NCBI RefSeq assembly: GCF_024808255.1
Contig: NZ_JANTYS010000029.1
Location: forward strand, 16,357-80,356
DNA: 64,000 nt
Reading direction: 5' to 3'
Origin: Mucilaginibacter dorajii
GTDB lineage: Bacteria > Bacteroidota > Bacteroidia > Sphingobacteriales > Sphingobacteriaceae
The first letter of the stretch is position 1, and each line of letters begins with the position of its first letter. Below are positions 36,430 through 44,314 of this stretch, in pieces. The translations under genes were made by a program, and so were the position numbers. The notes beneath the pieces are model-generated. The model saw only the letters and a program-made list of their open reading frames with translations. It was not told the DNA's origin and made no database searches.

Positions 36430-36463
36430 AAAAGATGGGTAGCCTAAACGCTATCCATCTTTT
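36430..36463. terminator. Bidirectional terminator
   Basis: AAAAGATGG (36430-36438) pairs with CCATCTTTT (36455-36463), with TAGC/GCTA further pairing inside. Leftward, the stem is followed by seven T, so it is a strong terminator for the small peptide genes. Rightward it ends the ABC/GntR operon with a shorter TTTT. Confidence 0.75.
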
Positions 36464-36489
36464 GCTTACAACTAAATGTAATGCTTAAA

Positions 36490-36570
36490 TTATTTTGCAA
36501 CCTTTTTTGCCGGGATTAAAGGCAAAACGATAACTGCTAAAAATGCTGCTACTTCTAATACGATTAACAT
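36490..36570 (-). CDS. Small hydrophobic peptide, copy A (26 aa)
   Basis: Leftward 26-codon ORF, starting MLIVLEVAAF and ending IPAKKVAK. Residues 2-20 are almost all hydrophobic with one Glu at position 6; the tail is basic, suggesting a membrane-embedded peptide. Exactly the same protein is encoded by copy B 133 bases away; the two differ at ten nucleotides, all silent, so the protein sequence appears under selection. The region upstream of the ATG is also similar between copies (ATAAATCA..TT..AAAAAAT). Ends 27 bases before a strong leftward terminator. No function is known; type I toxin-like peptides and small membrane regulators are the main possibilities. Confidence 0.72.
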   Translation of the reverse strand: MLIVLEVAAFLAVIVLPLIPAKKVAK

Positions 36571-36622
36571 GATCTTGATTTTTTAAAATGATTTATAAAT
36601 TGTGACAACGGTTGATACCTTA

Positions 36623-36703
36623 TTATTTCGCAACTTTTTTAGCTGGAATTAATGGTAATACGATAACTGCTAAAAAGGCTGCAACTTCTAATACGATTAA
36701 CAT
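36623..36703 (-). CDS. Small hydrophobic peptide, copy B (26 aa)
   Basis: Same encoded peptide as copy A, upstream in the leftward direction with 52 bases between. Codons differ at positions 7, 9, 15, 16, 17, 19, 20, 21, 23 and 25 of the peptide (for example GTT versus GTA, CCA versus CCT, GCT versus GCA), none changing an amino acid. Repeat period is 133 bases, so coding and leader sequences were duplicated together. The promoter has not been found, but probably lies in the AT-rich 36704-37250. Confidence 0.72.
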   Translation of the reverse strand: MLIVLEVAAFLAVIVLPLIPAKKVAK

Positions 36704-37410
36704 AGTTTTAATTTTTTAAGTGATTTATATATTATTAATAGCTCCTGGAAGCACATTGCTAATCGCATAAATCCCTAATATGTATGGGCTTAAGTGATAA
36801 ACATTTACGGTTTCCTGAACAGGAATCGACTAAAAACATGCCACAAAACCGGGCCGCTTTTTAATGAAGAATAAGCGAAATTTTAAAATTGTCGATTTTT
36901 AAGAATCACAAAAATTGTGAAGAGATAAGAAAAAAATAAAAGACGCTTACCGCCTAATGAAAAAAATATACTTTGTTTTTACAACCTAAATTTTAAAAAA
37001 TAAAAAAAAGTAAAATTCAGGCGCGCAAAAGCATGACATTCCTGAAAAAGGTTGAATTTTCTGCCTGAAAATTCAAAAACAGACGTCGAAAATGATTTTC
37101 CGGCTTAAAATACGGCTCTTGCAATCATTTCAAATCTAAAAACGCTATCTGCAAGCTATATTTCAATCACCTTAGCTATTTGAGATTTTTTTTGCCATTT
37201 TGTCACCACGCATGACAACACCTTTGGCTACTGACAAAAAATCCTAAAAAAACATGACAAAACACTTCCAAAATCTCAAAACAATCAAAAATCTCAATCC
37301 AACACCCAAAATGCACCCGTGCCAAACCTGTGTAGGTTCAGTTTATAAATTGTCAAACAATTTGATTAAACTAACCGTTGGTTTACCTATTAACCTATCT
37401 ACCCCTCACC
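36704..37410. other. AT-rich 707-bp intergenic region with inverted repeats
   Basis: Very rich in A/T, with many AAAAA/TTTTT runs. It includes a perfect palindrome TTCCTGAACAGGAA (36812-36825) and a hairpin TTGAATTTTC/GAAAATTCAA (37052-37061 with 37067-37076). The ORF at 37254-37499 overlaps the next gene in another frame and has no signal or domain. I see no tRNA or recognisable RNA. It must contain the promoters of the peptide genes and of the secreted protein at 37411. Confidence 0.5.
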
Positions 37411-37914
37411 ATGAAAAAGTATTTGCTCCAGCTGGCTATTTTAATGAGTCTGTCGGGTTTTGCCTCGGCCCAGGATATCAAAGGAAACTACGCTATTAAA
37501 AACGTGCAAACGGGCATGCTGCTTCGTGTAAAAGACGCGGCTTCAAAAAACGGTACCCCACTGGTTGCCTACTACCCCGAAAACTGGAAGTGCATGACCT
37601 GGAATTTCAAAAGCACAGGCAGTAATACCTACCAGCTTCAAAACCTGTTAACCAATAAAACCTTTCAACCGGCTGCCCCGGCAAACACTGATGTTCCTTT
37701 TGAAGAACAGCCCCTTATAGCCAATGCGCCCAACCAGCAATATGAGTTCATTAAAGTAAAACAGGACACCTATATGATAAAGTTGAAAGGTACCGATCTG
37801 TACGTTACCCCTGCCGATGATAATGGCAAGGTAAATTCGCCAATTATCCTCACGGCTAAAAAAAATACACCGGAGCAATTGTGGACAATATATGAGCAGG
37901 TACCAACCATGTAA
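37411..37914 (+). CDS. Secreted RICIN-like beta-trefoil protein
   Basis: 167 residues from the ATG at 37411 (MKKYLLQ). Signal peptide ends at about FASAQ. The remainder has beta-trefoil-like repeats: IKGNYAIKNVQTGMLLRVKDAASKNG, PLVAYYPENWKCMTWNF.., TYQLQNLLTNKTF, and LWTIYEQ, with the QxW-type element (QLW) near the end. Such domains often bind sugars. The match is by pattern and moderate. A longer frame starting with TTG at 37378 is less likely. Confidence 0.65.
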   Translation: MKKYLLQLAILMSLSGFASAQDIKGNYAIKNVQTGMLLRVKDAASKNGTPLVAYYPENWKCMTWNFKSTGSNTYQLQNLLTNKTFQPAAPANTDVPFEEQPLIANAPNQQYEFIKVKQDTYMIKLKGTDLYVTPADDNGKVNSPIILTAKKNTPEQLWTIYEQVPTM

Positions 37915-38056
37915 AAAACTACAGCCTGGCTTGATCCATCTTTGCGGTCACCACTATAAGGTATTTCATCCCAAATACACATTATTATAATAAGGAATGC
38001 CTAAAACGAAATCCTATGCTTTTAATTAAACTCTTGTTTGCAACAGCCCTTTATTA

Positions 38057-38064
38057 TATTTTTG
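38057..38064 (+). promoter_or_regulatory. -7-like box just before GlxA-type gene
   Basis: TATTTTTG matches TAnnTTTG exactly and has CTTG 20 bases upstream (38033-38036). It ends only four bases before the ATG at 38069, so the transcript would be nearly leaderless if used. Confidence 0.3.
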
Positions 38065-38068
38065 AGAT

Positions 38069-39046
38069 ATGAAGCATATATCCATCTTAGTGCCCAAAGG
38101 TGCCATACTGGGCAGCCTTGAAGGCTCCAGGCAGTTGTTAACCCAGGTAAACCAGTTTTTTTTATCGATGGGAAAAGAACCTGTTTTTAAGGTTGAACTG
38201 GTTGGCTTAGCCAAAGCTACTCCTGTTAGCGGGGGATGTTTTACTGCTAATACAGATGTTTTATTTGGAGATGTAAAAAAAACCGACCTGATCATTATCC
38301 CGGCGCTTGATGGCGAAATAACCGCCGCCATTGAAACCAATAAAGATTTCATCCCCTGGATAGTTGATCAATATAAAAATGGAGCAGAGGTGGCCAGTTT
38401 ATGTATGGGGGCATTTCTGCTTGCTTCCACAGGTCTACTTAAAGGGAAAAGCTGCGCCACCCATTGGATGGCGGCCAACCAGTTCAGGGCCATGTTTCCG
38501 GATGTTAACCTGGTTACCGAAAAGATAATTACCGATGAACAGGGTTTATACTCATCTGGTGGTGCTTTCTCCTATCTTAATCTTATTTTATACCTGATAG
38601 AAAAGTTTGCCGGCCGGGATATGGCCATTTTAAGTTCAAAGGTATTCGCTATTGAAATGGAGCGTACCAGCCAATCATCGTTCATTATTTTCCAGGGACA
38701 AAAAGATCATTCAGACGATCCTATAAAAAAAGCACAGGAATTTATCGAGAAAAACTACCAGGAGAAAATAAGCGTAGAGCAATTGGCATCTATGTTTGCT
38801 TTAGGCAGGCGTAACCTGGAACGCCGCTTTAAAAAAGCAACTGCCAATACCGTGGCCGAATATATTCAACGTGTAAAAATTGAGGCCGCAAAAGTAAGCC
38901 TGGAGACCTCACGGGATAATGTGAACGAAGTGATGTATAATGTTGGCTACACGGATAATAAAGCCTTCCGCACTACCTTTAAACGCATCACGGGCCTATC
39001 ACCTATCGATTACCGGAATAAATATCAGCGGGAATATCTTAATTAA
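38069..39046 (+). CDS. GlxA-type transcription factor (DJ-1/PfpI + AraC)
   Basis: 325 residues. N-terminal DJ-1/PfpI-like domain (ISILVPKGAILGSLEGS; nucleophile-position Cys in VASLCMGAFLLASTGLLKG; AFSYLNLILYLIEKFAG) fused to a C-terminal AraC DNA-binding domain with two helix-turn-helix motifs (ISVEQLASMFALGRRNLERRFKK and VNEVMYNVGYTDNKAFRTTFKRITGLSPIDYR). Probably an activator. It has no obvious target next to it; the hypothetical gene on the opposite strand overlaps its end by eight bases. Confidence 0.9.
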   Translation: MKHISILVPKGAILGSLEGSRQLLTQVNQFFLSMGKEPVFKVELVGLAKATPVSGGCFTANTDVLFGDVKKTDLIIIPALDGEITAAIETNKDFIPWIVDQYKNGAEVASLCMGAFLLASTGLLKGKSCATHWMAANQFRAMFPDVNLVTEKIITDEQGLYSSGGAFSYLNLILYLIEKFAGRDMAILSSKVFAIEMERTSQSSFIIFQGQKDHSDDPIKKAQEFIEKNYQEKISVEQLASMFALGRRNLERRFKKATANTVAEYIQRVKIEAAKVSLETSRDNVNEVMYNVGYTDNKAFRTTFKRITGLSPIDYRNKYQREYLN

Positions 39047-39731
39047 GCGATTGGGCGTATTGAAGTAATTTTTCCAGCTCTTCTCTTTTTTCGAAGCTAA
39101 TATTATTGGTGCCGATATAATCGTTAAGCTCTTTTTCATGTTTGGAAAACGATTTCAGGAAATTCTTTTTATTGGCAGGAAGTAAGCTTTTAGATGGTGT
39201 GAACAAATAATAAGTATCGCTTAAGGTATAAGTTTGATTTTCATCAACTCCAATCCGCGATTGTACCCCGTTTTTAACATTGCTGATAGATTCATTTGCC
39301 GATGCATTTGAGTAGGAACCATATCCGTCGGCTTTTTTCTCGGTACCGATATATTGTAACCTTGATTTTTGAACCAGATTTATTGTTGGATAGGCTGTTA
39401 ATTGCCTAACATAAACACCGGATACGTAAAAGTATATATCGCTGCCAATAATGATATTATCGGTGGTTTCGGGACTGCTCAACGCCAGGGTGTCTTTTTT
39501 ATCGCCAATAAAAAGGATCTCGTTATTTAACCTGTTATAATTTAACCACGCTTCAACGGTGGAATTATCTTTTAAATGAACCCTGCCTTCTGTGAAATCG
39601 GGATAAACATATATGGCTTTTAGCAGCGCGTCTTTATCTTTTATCGTATTTATTTTAATCACCTTATCCTGGGCAAATAATGCATTGCAGGCCAATACCA
39701 GCACCGTGGTTGTAAAAAAACAAGCTTTCAT
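39039..39731 (-). CDS. Hypothetical secreted protein
   Basis: 230 residues with a signal peptide ending near ALFAQ. The rest has no recognised domain. A beta-rich first half (VYPDFTEGRVHLKDNSTVEAWLNYNRLNNEILFIG) resembles a pattern common in Bacteroidetes exported proteins of unknown role; the C-terminus (about 180-230) is a charged helix. Convergent overlap of eight bases with the GlxA-type gene. Confidence 0.75.
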   Translation of the reverse strand: MKACFFTTTVLVLACNALFAQDKVIKINTIKDKDALLKAIYVYPDFTEGRVHLKDNSTVEAWLNYNRLNNEILFIGDKKDTLALSSPETTDNIIIGSDIYFYVSGVYVRQLTAYPTINLVQKSRLQYIGTEKKADGYGSYSNASANESISNVKNGVQSRIGVDENQTYTLSDTYYLFTPSKSLLPANKKNFLKSFSKHEKELNDYIGTNNISFEKREELEKLLQYAQSLN

Positions 39732-39848
39732 TGGTTTAATTGAATTGGTGAGTTATAAAAGTAAATAACCACAGCAAAAGCAATTCTTCATATAGTATCA
39801 TACTTTCATCATTTTGTATCTATCCATGGTAAACAAATAAACATTTTA

Positions 39849-39873
39849 TATATTTGCGTAATCAGTTACGTAA
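39849..39873 (+). promoter_or_regulatory. -7 box and imperfect palindrome before MarR-GNAT gene
   Basis: TATATTTG (39849-39856) is a perfect -7 box. From 39854 TTGCGTAA-TCAG-TTACGTAA forms an imperfect inverted repeat with one mismatch over the expected start of transcription, a plausible MarR autoregulatory site. Confidence 0.45.
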
Positions 39874-39886
39874 TTATATTTATAAT

Positions 39887-40840
39887 ATGAACTTTTTCAA
39901 CAAAACAGGTAAAATGGCTATTGGCAGCCGGTTAAGAATGCTAACCGAAATGATAACCGAAGACGCGGCTAACATTTATAAGCTTTACAATACCGATATG
40001 CAGCCCAAGTGGTTCCCGGTATTTTATGTTTTATCGCAGGGAGAGGCTAAAACCATTACAGATATTGCCAAAGAAATTCGCCACTCCCATCCTTCGGTAA
40101 GCAAGATTGCCCGGGAGATGGTAAAACATGGGCTGGTAATTGAAAAAAAAGATAATACCGACGGTAGGCGTAATATGGTTAGCTTATCGGCTAAAGGCCT
40201 AACTATAGCTCAAAATATGGGAGATCAGTATACTGATGTAAACCTGGCCATTGAACAGCTTATGTCCCAAACCCGTAATGACCTGTGGAAAGCTATTGAA
40301 GAATGGGAGTTTTTGTTGGAACAAAAATCACTTCTGAACCGCGTACGCGAACAAAAAAAGGAAAGGGAAAGCACAAACGTTAAAATAGTTGATTACATCC
40401 CAAAATACAAACAGGCATTTAGAGATCTGAATACAGAATGGATCTCCAAATGGTTTAAAATGGAAGAAGCCGACTATAAAGCACTGGATAACCCCGAAGG
40501 GTATATCCTTAATAAAGGCGGTTATATACTTGTAGCGCTGTACAACAACCAACCGGCAGGGGTTTGCGCGCTAATAAAAATGGACGACCCGGATTATGAA
40601 TATGAGATGGCAAAAATGGCCGTATCTCCTGCCGTTCAGGGGAAAAACATCGGTTTTTTATTGGGCAACGCAATAGTTGAAAAGGCAAGATTATTAGGTG
40701 CAAAAAAAATATACCTGGAAAGCAACACTATACTAAAACCTGCCATTAACCTATACCATAAATTAGGCTTTAACAAGGTAGCTGCCCGTACTTCACCATA
40801 CGAACGCAGCAATATTCAAATGGAGTTGATCATTAAATAG
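39887..40840 (+). CDS. MarR-GNAT fusion protein
   Basis: 317 residues from the ATG at 39887; a TTG at 39854 would add 11. Residues 1-150 are a MarR winged helix (LSQGEAKTITDIAKEIRHSHPSVSKIAREMVKHGLVIEKKDNTDGRRN). Residues 165-317 are a GNAT acetyltransferase (MAVSPAVQGKNIGFLLGNAIVEKARLLGAKKIYLESN, acetyl-CoA-binding Q/RxxGxG-like). This fusion is known in bacteria; its GNAT substrate is not known here. DUF2000 gene follows after nine bases. Confidence 0.9.
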   Translation: MNFFNKTGKMAIGSRLRMLTEMITEDAANIYKLYNTDMQPKWFPVFYVLSQGEAKTITDIAKEIRHSHPSVSKIAREMVKHGLVIEKKDNTDGRRNMVSLSAKGLTIAQNMGDQYTDVNLAIEQLMSQTRNDLWKAIEEWEFLLEQKSLLNRVREQKKERESTNVKIVDYIPKYKQAFRDLNTEWISKWFKMEEADYKALDNPEGYILNKGGYILVALYNNQPAGVCALIKMDDPDYEYEMAKMAVSPAVQGKNIGFLLGNAIVEKARLLGAKKIYLESNTILKPAINLYHKLGFNKVAARTSPYERSNIQMELIIK

Positions 40841-40849
40841 CCAAAAACC

Positions 40850-41260
40850 ATGTACGATAATAAAATAGCCATTGTAATTAAGGATGATCTGCTAACCTGG
40901 CAAAAACTAAATGTAACTGCCTTTTTAGCCAGCTCCGTTGCCATAAAGCTCCCCGAAACGCATGGACAGGAATTAATCAGCGCATCTGGCACGGTATATT
41001 TACCTTTTATTAAACAACCTGTAATGGTTTACAAAGCCGATACCTACGAGCAACTGAAACGCGCCTTTAACCGCGCAAAAGATCGTGAATTACAAATAGG
41101 AGTTTATACCCACAATCATTTTGCAACTAAAACCGAACAGGAAAACATTGCCGAAATTGCCCGCCATACCGATGATAACCTTGATCTTGTTGGGATCATT
41201 GTATATGGGCTCAACAAAAAGGTAGATAAAGCCTTAGACGGCCTTAAATTCCACCTATAA
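40850..41260 (+). CDS. DUF2000 family protein
   Basis: 136 residues. NKIAIVIKDDLLTWQKLNVTAFLASSVA and YLPFIKQPVMVYKADTYEQLKRAFNRA are the DUF2000 pattern; members have an alpha/beta fold and unknown function. Co-transcribed with the MarR-GNAT gene and overlapping the HAD gene end on the other strand by six bases. Confidence 0.82.
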   Translation: MYDNKIAIVIKDDLLTWQKLNVTAFLASSVAIKLPETHGQELISASGTVYLPFIKQPVMVYKADTYEQLKRAFNRAKDRELQIGVYTHNHFATKTEQENIAEIARHTDDNLDLVGIIVYGLNKKVDKALDGLKFHL

Positions 41261-41884
41261 GCCTGATCGTTTAAAGAACTGCTGAATGGTATCGGGCTTG
41301 CTCATCAACAATGTTTGAATGCCCAGTTTTTCGGCACCGGCCAAATGTTGCGGACTATCATCTATAAACAACGTTTCAGTGGGGTTAAGGCCATTTTCGT
41401 TAAGTACCAACTCAAATATCCTTGCCTCGGGCTTGCGCATACCTGTGTGGTGCGAATAGTAGGCTTTTTCAAACAGGTGCCCGTTACCGTCAAAGCCGAA
41501 ATCTTTTTTCAGGTAATCCATAATAAAATCATAATGGATAGCATTGATATTGCTGAGCAAAAAAGTACGGTATTTTGATTTTAAATTCAGCAACAATTCA
41601 TGGTTTCCCGGCTCAATTCCAAGTAACATACTGTTCCAGGCGGCGTTAATCTGGTCGTCAGTAAGTGATGAGTTTCCCGATTTTTGCCTGATATAGTCCC
41701 TAAATTCACCGGCAGAGACCTCGCCCCTATCAAATTTATCAAAAATTTCATCTTGTTGTTTATGGCCAAAAAACTCGGCGGCGTTGCTGATACCCAATTG
41801 ATTCCAGCCATATTCGGCCTTTTTAAAATCGATATTAAAGATCACATTACCGTAGTCGAAGATGATATTTTTGATATTTTGCAT
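41255..41884 (-). CDS. HAD-family phosphatase, YihX-like
   Basis: 209 residues of the haloacid dehalogenase superfamily, class IA. Motif I IIFDYGNVIFNIDF (the D-x-G-N form of YihX-type enzymes), motif II LLSNINAI, motif III Lys in GMRKPEARIFELVL, and motif IV TLFIDDSPQHLAGA. The YihX group hydrolyses sugar phosphates such as alpha-D-glucose-1-phosphate. Leftward, just upstream of tRNA-Met on the other strand; no operon partner. Confidence 0.88.
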   Translation of the reverse strand: MQNIKNIIFDYGNVIFNIDFKKAEYGWNQLGISNAAEFFGHKQQDEIFDKFDRGEVSAGEFRDYIRQKSGNSSLTDDQINAAWNSMLLGIEPGNHELLLNLKSKYRTFLLSNINAIHYDFIMDYLKKDFGFDGNGHLFEKAYYSHHTGMRKPEARIFELVLNENGLNPTETLFIDDSPQHLAGAEKLGIQTLLMSKPDTIQQFFKRSGL

Positions 41885-41948
41885 AAAGCGTTTTGTAAAA
41901 TGAATGCAAATATGTAAAATTGCACCCGTTAAATAAACAAAAATAACC

Positions 41949-42022
41949 GCGCCTATAGCTCAGTCGGTTAGAGTAGAAGACTCATAATCTTTTGGTCCCT
42001 GGTTCGAGCCCAGGTGGGCGCA
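41949..42022 (+). tRNA. tRNA-Met (CAT anticodon)
   Basis: Acceptor GCGCCTA pairs with TGGGCGC, D-arm AGCTCAGTCGGTTAGAGT, anticodon loop CTCATAA with CAT, T-arm CCTGGTTCGAGCCCAGG. 3' CCA is not encoded. Elongator Met is the likely identity; an Ile2 (lysidine) tRNA also has CAT but the sequence looks like the elongator form. Confidence 0.9.
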
Positions 42023-42046
42023 CAAAACGGCATTTTTGCCGATTCG

Positions 42047-42080
42047 AAAACCATCTAAATCGCTGATTTAGATGGTTTTT
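42047..42080 (+). terminator. Terminator after tRNA-Met
   Basis: AAAACCATCTAAATC (42047-42061) pairs perfectly with GATTTAGATGGTTTT (42065-42079) over a 3-base loop, followed by T. Lies 25 bases after the tRNA. Confidence 0.85.
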
Positions 42081-42165
42081 ATGTTTTATTCCTCGACAAT
42101 GGTGGATACCTTAGTGAAGGTAGAATTTTCTATTTAGGATTTAGAACGCGTAGGGTAGCTTTATG

Positions 42166-42990
42166 CTATTTATTTTTCATTATTTTTTGCCATTCGTCTT
42201 GGGTTAGAATTTCTAAAAACTCATCGCGAAAGTGCCACGCAGATACATACCCAACTGAGACAACGAAACTGATCACCCAAGTTGTCTTTGCCTTCCATAA
42301 TTTAAATGCACAGATATCTGTCGCGGTAATAAAAGGACTTGTTTCACCTAAATGTTGATGTGAGGATGCTTTTATCGCTTCTTTACCACCAGTTCCCAGG
42401 GGAATAAGATTGTTATGAAGCTTTGTTTTTCTAATTATACCATTGTCTTTGTCAAAATTGATTAAGTAATCATTTCCTAATAATATTTCATCCGGTGCTG
42501 TTTGCGCAGTGATGACATATACTTTTTTTGTCCCATTTTTTATAATAGGAACAAGATTTAAACTCGTATGTTCATAAAATTTAAAAAGTGTATCGTTTAA
42601 AACAGCCTGTGCAGCTTTTGACCGGATGGTATAGAACTCTTTTTCATTTTCGGTAAATTTTCTTGTAGTTGTGTCTATACTGTATTTAGACGAGTCTAAA
42701 CCATGGTCGAATTTAACTGTCGCTAATACTACTGGCCCCTCATTTTTAGAAAAAAAGATAGTGGTCATTTCTTTTTTAGTCTCATAAGAAAAATATCCAC
42801 CAGATAGAAGCTTTTTCCTTCCGAAACTGGAGGCGAAGATCTGCGTACTATGACCTGATGCCCATTCAGAGCGATAAAGCATTTCCCCCTCTGCGTTAAT
42901 GCTATCAGCAATCTGTCGCAGTACTTTTTTTTGTGCTGTTACGTTTTGCGCCAGTATAAATAGGGTAATCAATGTAAACAGCTTTTTCAT
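42166..42990 (-). CDS. Hypothetical secreted protein
   Basis: 274 residues if started at 42990 (MKKLFTLITLFILAQNVTAQKK), which gives a clean signal peptide; the longer frame up to 43173 adds 61 residues without a signal and overlaps the divergent regulator. Middle part contains WASGHSTQIFASSFGRKK and ATVKFDHGLDSSKYSID and ATSHQHLGET-like segments, without a recognised family. Near the C-terminus a hydrophobic stretch WVISFVVSVGYVSAW could be a membrane segment. Function unknown. Confidence 0.7.
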   Translation of the reverse strand: MKKLFTLITLFILAQNVTAQKKVLRQIADSINAEGEMLYRSEWASGHSTQIFASSFGRKKLLSGGYFSYETKKEMTTIFFSKNEGPVVLATVKFDHGLDSSKYSIDTTTRKFTENEKEFYTIRSKAAQAVLNDTLFKFYEHTSLNLVPIIKNGTKKVYVITAQTAPDEILLGNDYLINFDKDNGIIRKTKLHNNLIPLGTGGKEAIKASSHQHLGETSPFITATDICAFKLWKAKTTWVISFVVSVGYVSAWHFRDEFLEILTQDEWQKIMKNK

Positions 42991-43167
42991 TAATGGCGAA
43001 ACGGTTAGTAAATATTTTGTGAATATAAATAACCTTGCGAATTTTGCATAACGCTTCGCAGCACTCACCAGAATAAGTTTCATTACGTTTTTTGCTGATA
43101 ATATGAGCAGTATACCATTTCGTTTTATACTTTTAACCGGTTCATAATTTTTAATTGCCGGGTAAAC

Positions 43168-44214
43168 ATGCATTTTCTTATATCCATCGGAATCATTTTG
43201 GCAATCATCGGTATCGTATTGATCGGAATGCTTAAATGGCCCTTGAAAACCAGCGATAAATTGCTCATCGCCATACTGAGCACTTTCGTGGTAAAATTCA
43301 GCTTTGATGAGGTGTCATTGATCACGGGCAATCATCTTTACAGCGTGATCGCCGCTATATTTGGCATGAGCACCATTGCTACTTGCGGCTGGTATATCAA
43401 ATATATTACAGACACCGAAACGGGTTTCGGGATAAGACAATTATATATTTATTTACCCTTAATAATCATCGGTATTCCGCTGACTACTTTCCTCCTACAT
43501 CCCGTAGCAGGCACCGGGTATTATACGGGATCAGCAATAGTGATCATTTGCTTTATATTCTATTATTTCTGGTTTTGCATCAATATGCTGCGGAAACACC
43601 AAAAACTGATCCGCGAAAATTATTCCGGCGCGCCGGGCAGTATCACTGTCAACTGGATGATCGTCATCATTACGCTGCAGATCGTTGAATTTCTGCTAAA
43701 AGGCGTGCTCGCCAAGGTAATTACCAGCAATTACAATACTGATGTTAATATTATCACAAATGAGTACTGCTTCATCATCATGACCTTCCTGCTGGTGGTT
43801 TTGGGTATCTGGCAAAAGAGTATCCCTGTTTTTATCCCGGCAAAGGAGGAAATTTCCCAGTCGGTGCCACAGGCCGGTGATTTGGAACGCTATCGGCTGA
43901 AACTTGAAAAATTCATGGACGAGTATAAACCCTATCTCGATCCGGAGCTTACCATCGAAAAGCTGGGCGGGTTGACCCACATTAAAAAGCTGCTGCTTTC
44001 ACAGACGCTTAATAAAGCCTTCAATAAGAACTTTTTTACCTTTATTAGAGAATACCGCATCCGCCACGTTGAAGCAGAGTTGAAAAACAAAAGCAACGAA
44101 GAACGCACTATTATGGATATCGCTTATATGAGTGGCTTCAACAGCAAAACGGGTTTCAACCGTGCCTTTAAGGAAGTGACCGGTAAAACACCAACCGAAT
44201 ATCTCAAAAACTAA
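43168..44214 (+). CDS. Membrane-bound AraC-family regulator
   Basis: 348 residues. The first 210 hold about seven membrane helices (residues 2-22, 30-48, 55-78, 88-108, 118-138, 155-175, 190-208). Residues 245-348 are an AraC helix-turn-helix domain (LTIEKLGGLTHIKKLLLSQTLNKAFNKNFFTFIREYRI; IMDIAYMSGFNSKTGFNRAFKEVTGKTPTEYL). The layout is a one-protein membrane sensor/transcription factor known in Bacteroidetes. The GH2 mannosidase gene starts 100 bases downstream and might be its target. Confidence 0.85.
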   Translation: MHFLISIGIILAIIGIVLIGMLKWPLKTSDKLLIAILSTFVVKFSFDEVSLITGNHLYSVIAAIFGMSTIATCGWYIKYITDTETGFGIRQLYIYLPLIIIGIPLTTFLLHPVAGTGYYTGSAIVIICFIFYYFWFCINMLRKHQKLIRENYSGAPGSITVNWMIVIITLQIVEFLLKGVLAKVITSNYNTDVNIITNEYCFIIMTFLLVVLGIWQKSIPVFIPAKEEISQSVPQAGDLERYRLKLEKFMDEYKPYLDPELTIEKLGGLTHIKKLLLSQTLNKAFNKNFFTFIREYRIRHVEAELKNKSNEERTIMDIAYMSGFNSKTGFNRAFKEVTGKTPTEYLKN

Positions 44215-44218
44215 CAAA

Positions 44219-44254
44219 TTTGCATAGTACCACTTTTATTTATGCAAAGTGGCA
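44219..44254. promoter_or_regulatory. Overlapping inverted repeats before GH2 gene
   Basis: TTTGCATA (44219-44226) can pair with TATGCAAA (44241-44248), while CCACTTT (44230-44236) can pair with AAAGTGG (44246-44252). The two pairings share bases 44246-44248, so they exclude each other. Could be a terminator for the AraC gene or an operator for the GH2 gene. Confidence 0.4.
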
Positions 44255-44314
44255 CTCCTCATTTCAGCCGTCCGGGTAAAATTGTACACCAATTACAATT
44301 ATTAACTCCCGAGT

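Noticed and set aside
36737..36858. 26-codon minus-strand ORF upstream of the small peptide genes
   Set aside because: Polar composition, no second copy, no similarity to the duplicated peptide.
37254..37499. 81-codon plus-strand ORF
   Set aside because: Overlaps the secreted protein at 37411 in another frame; no signal or family.
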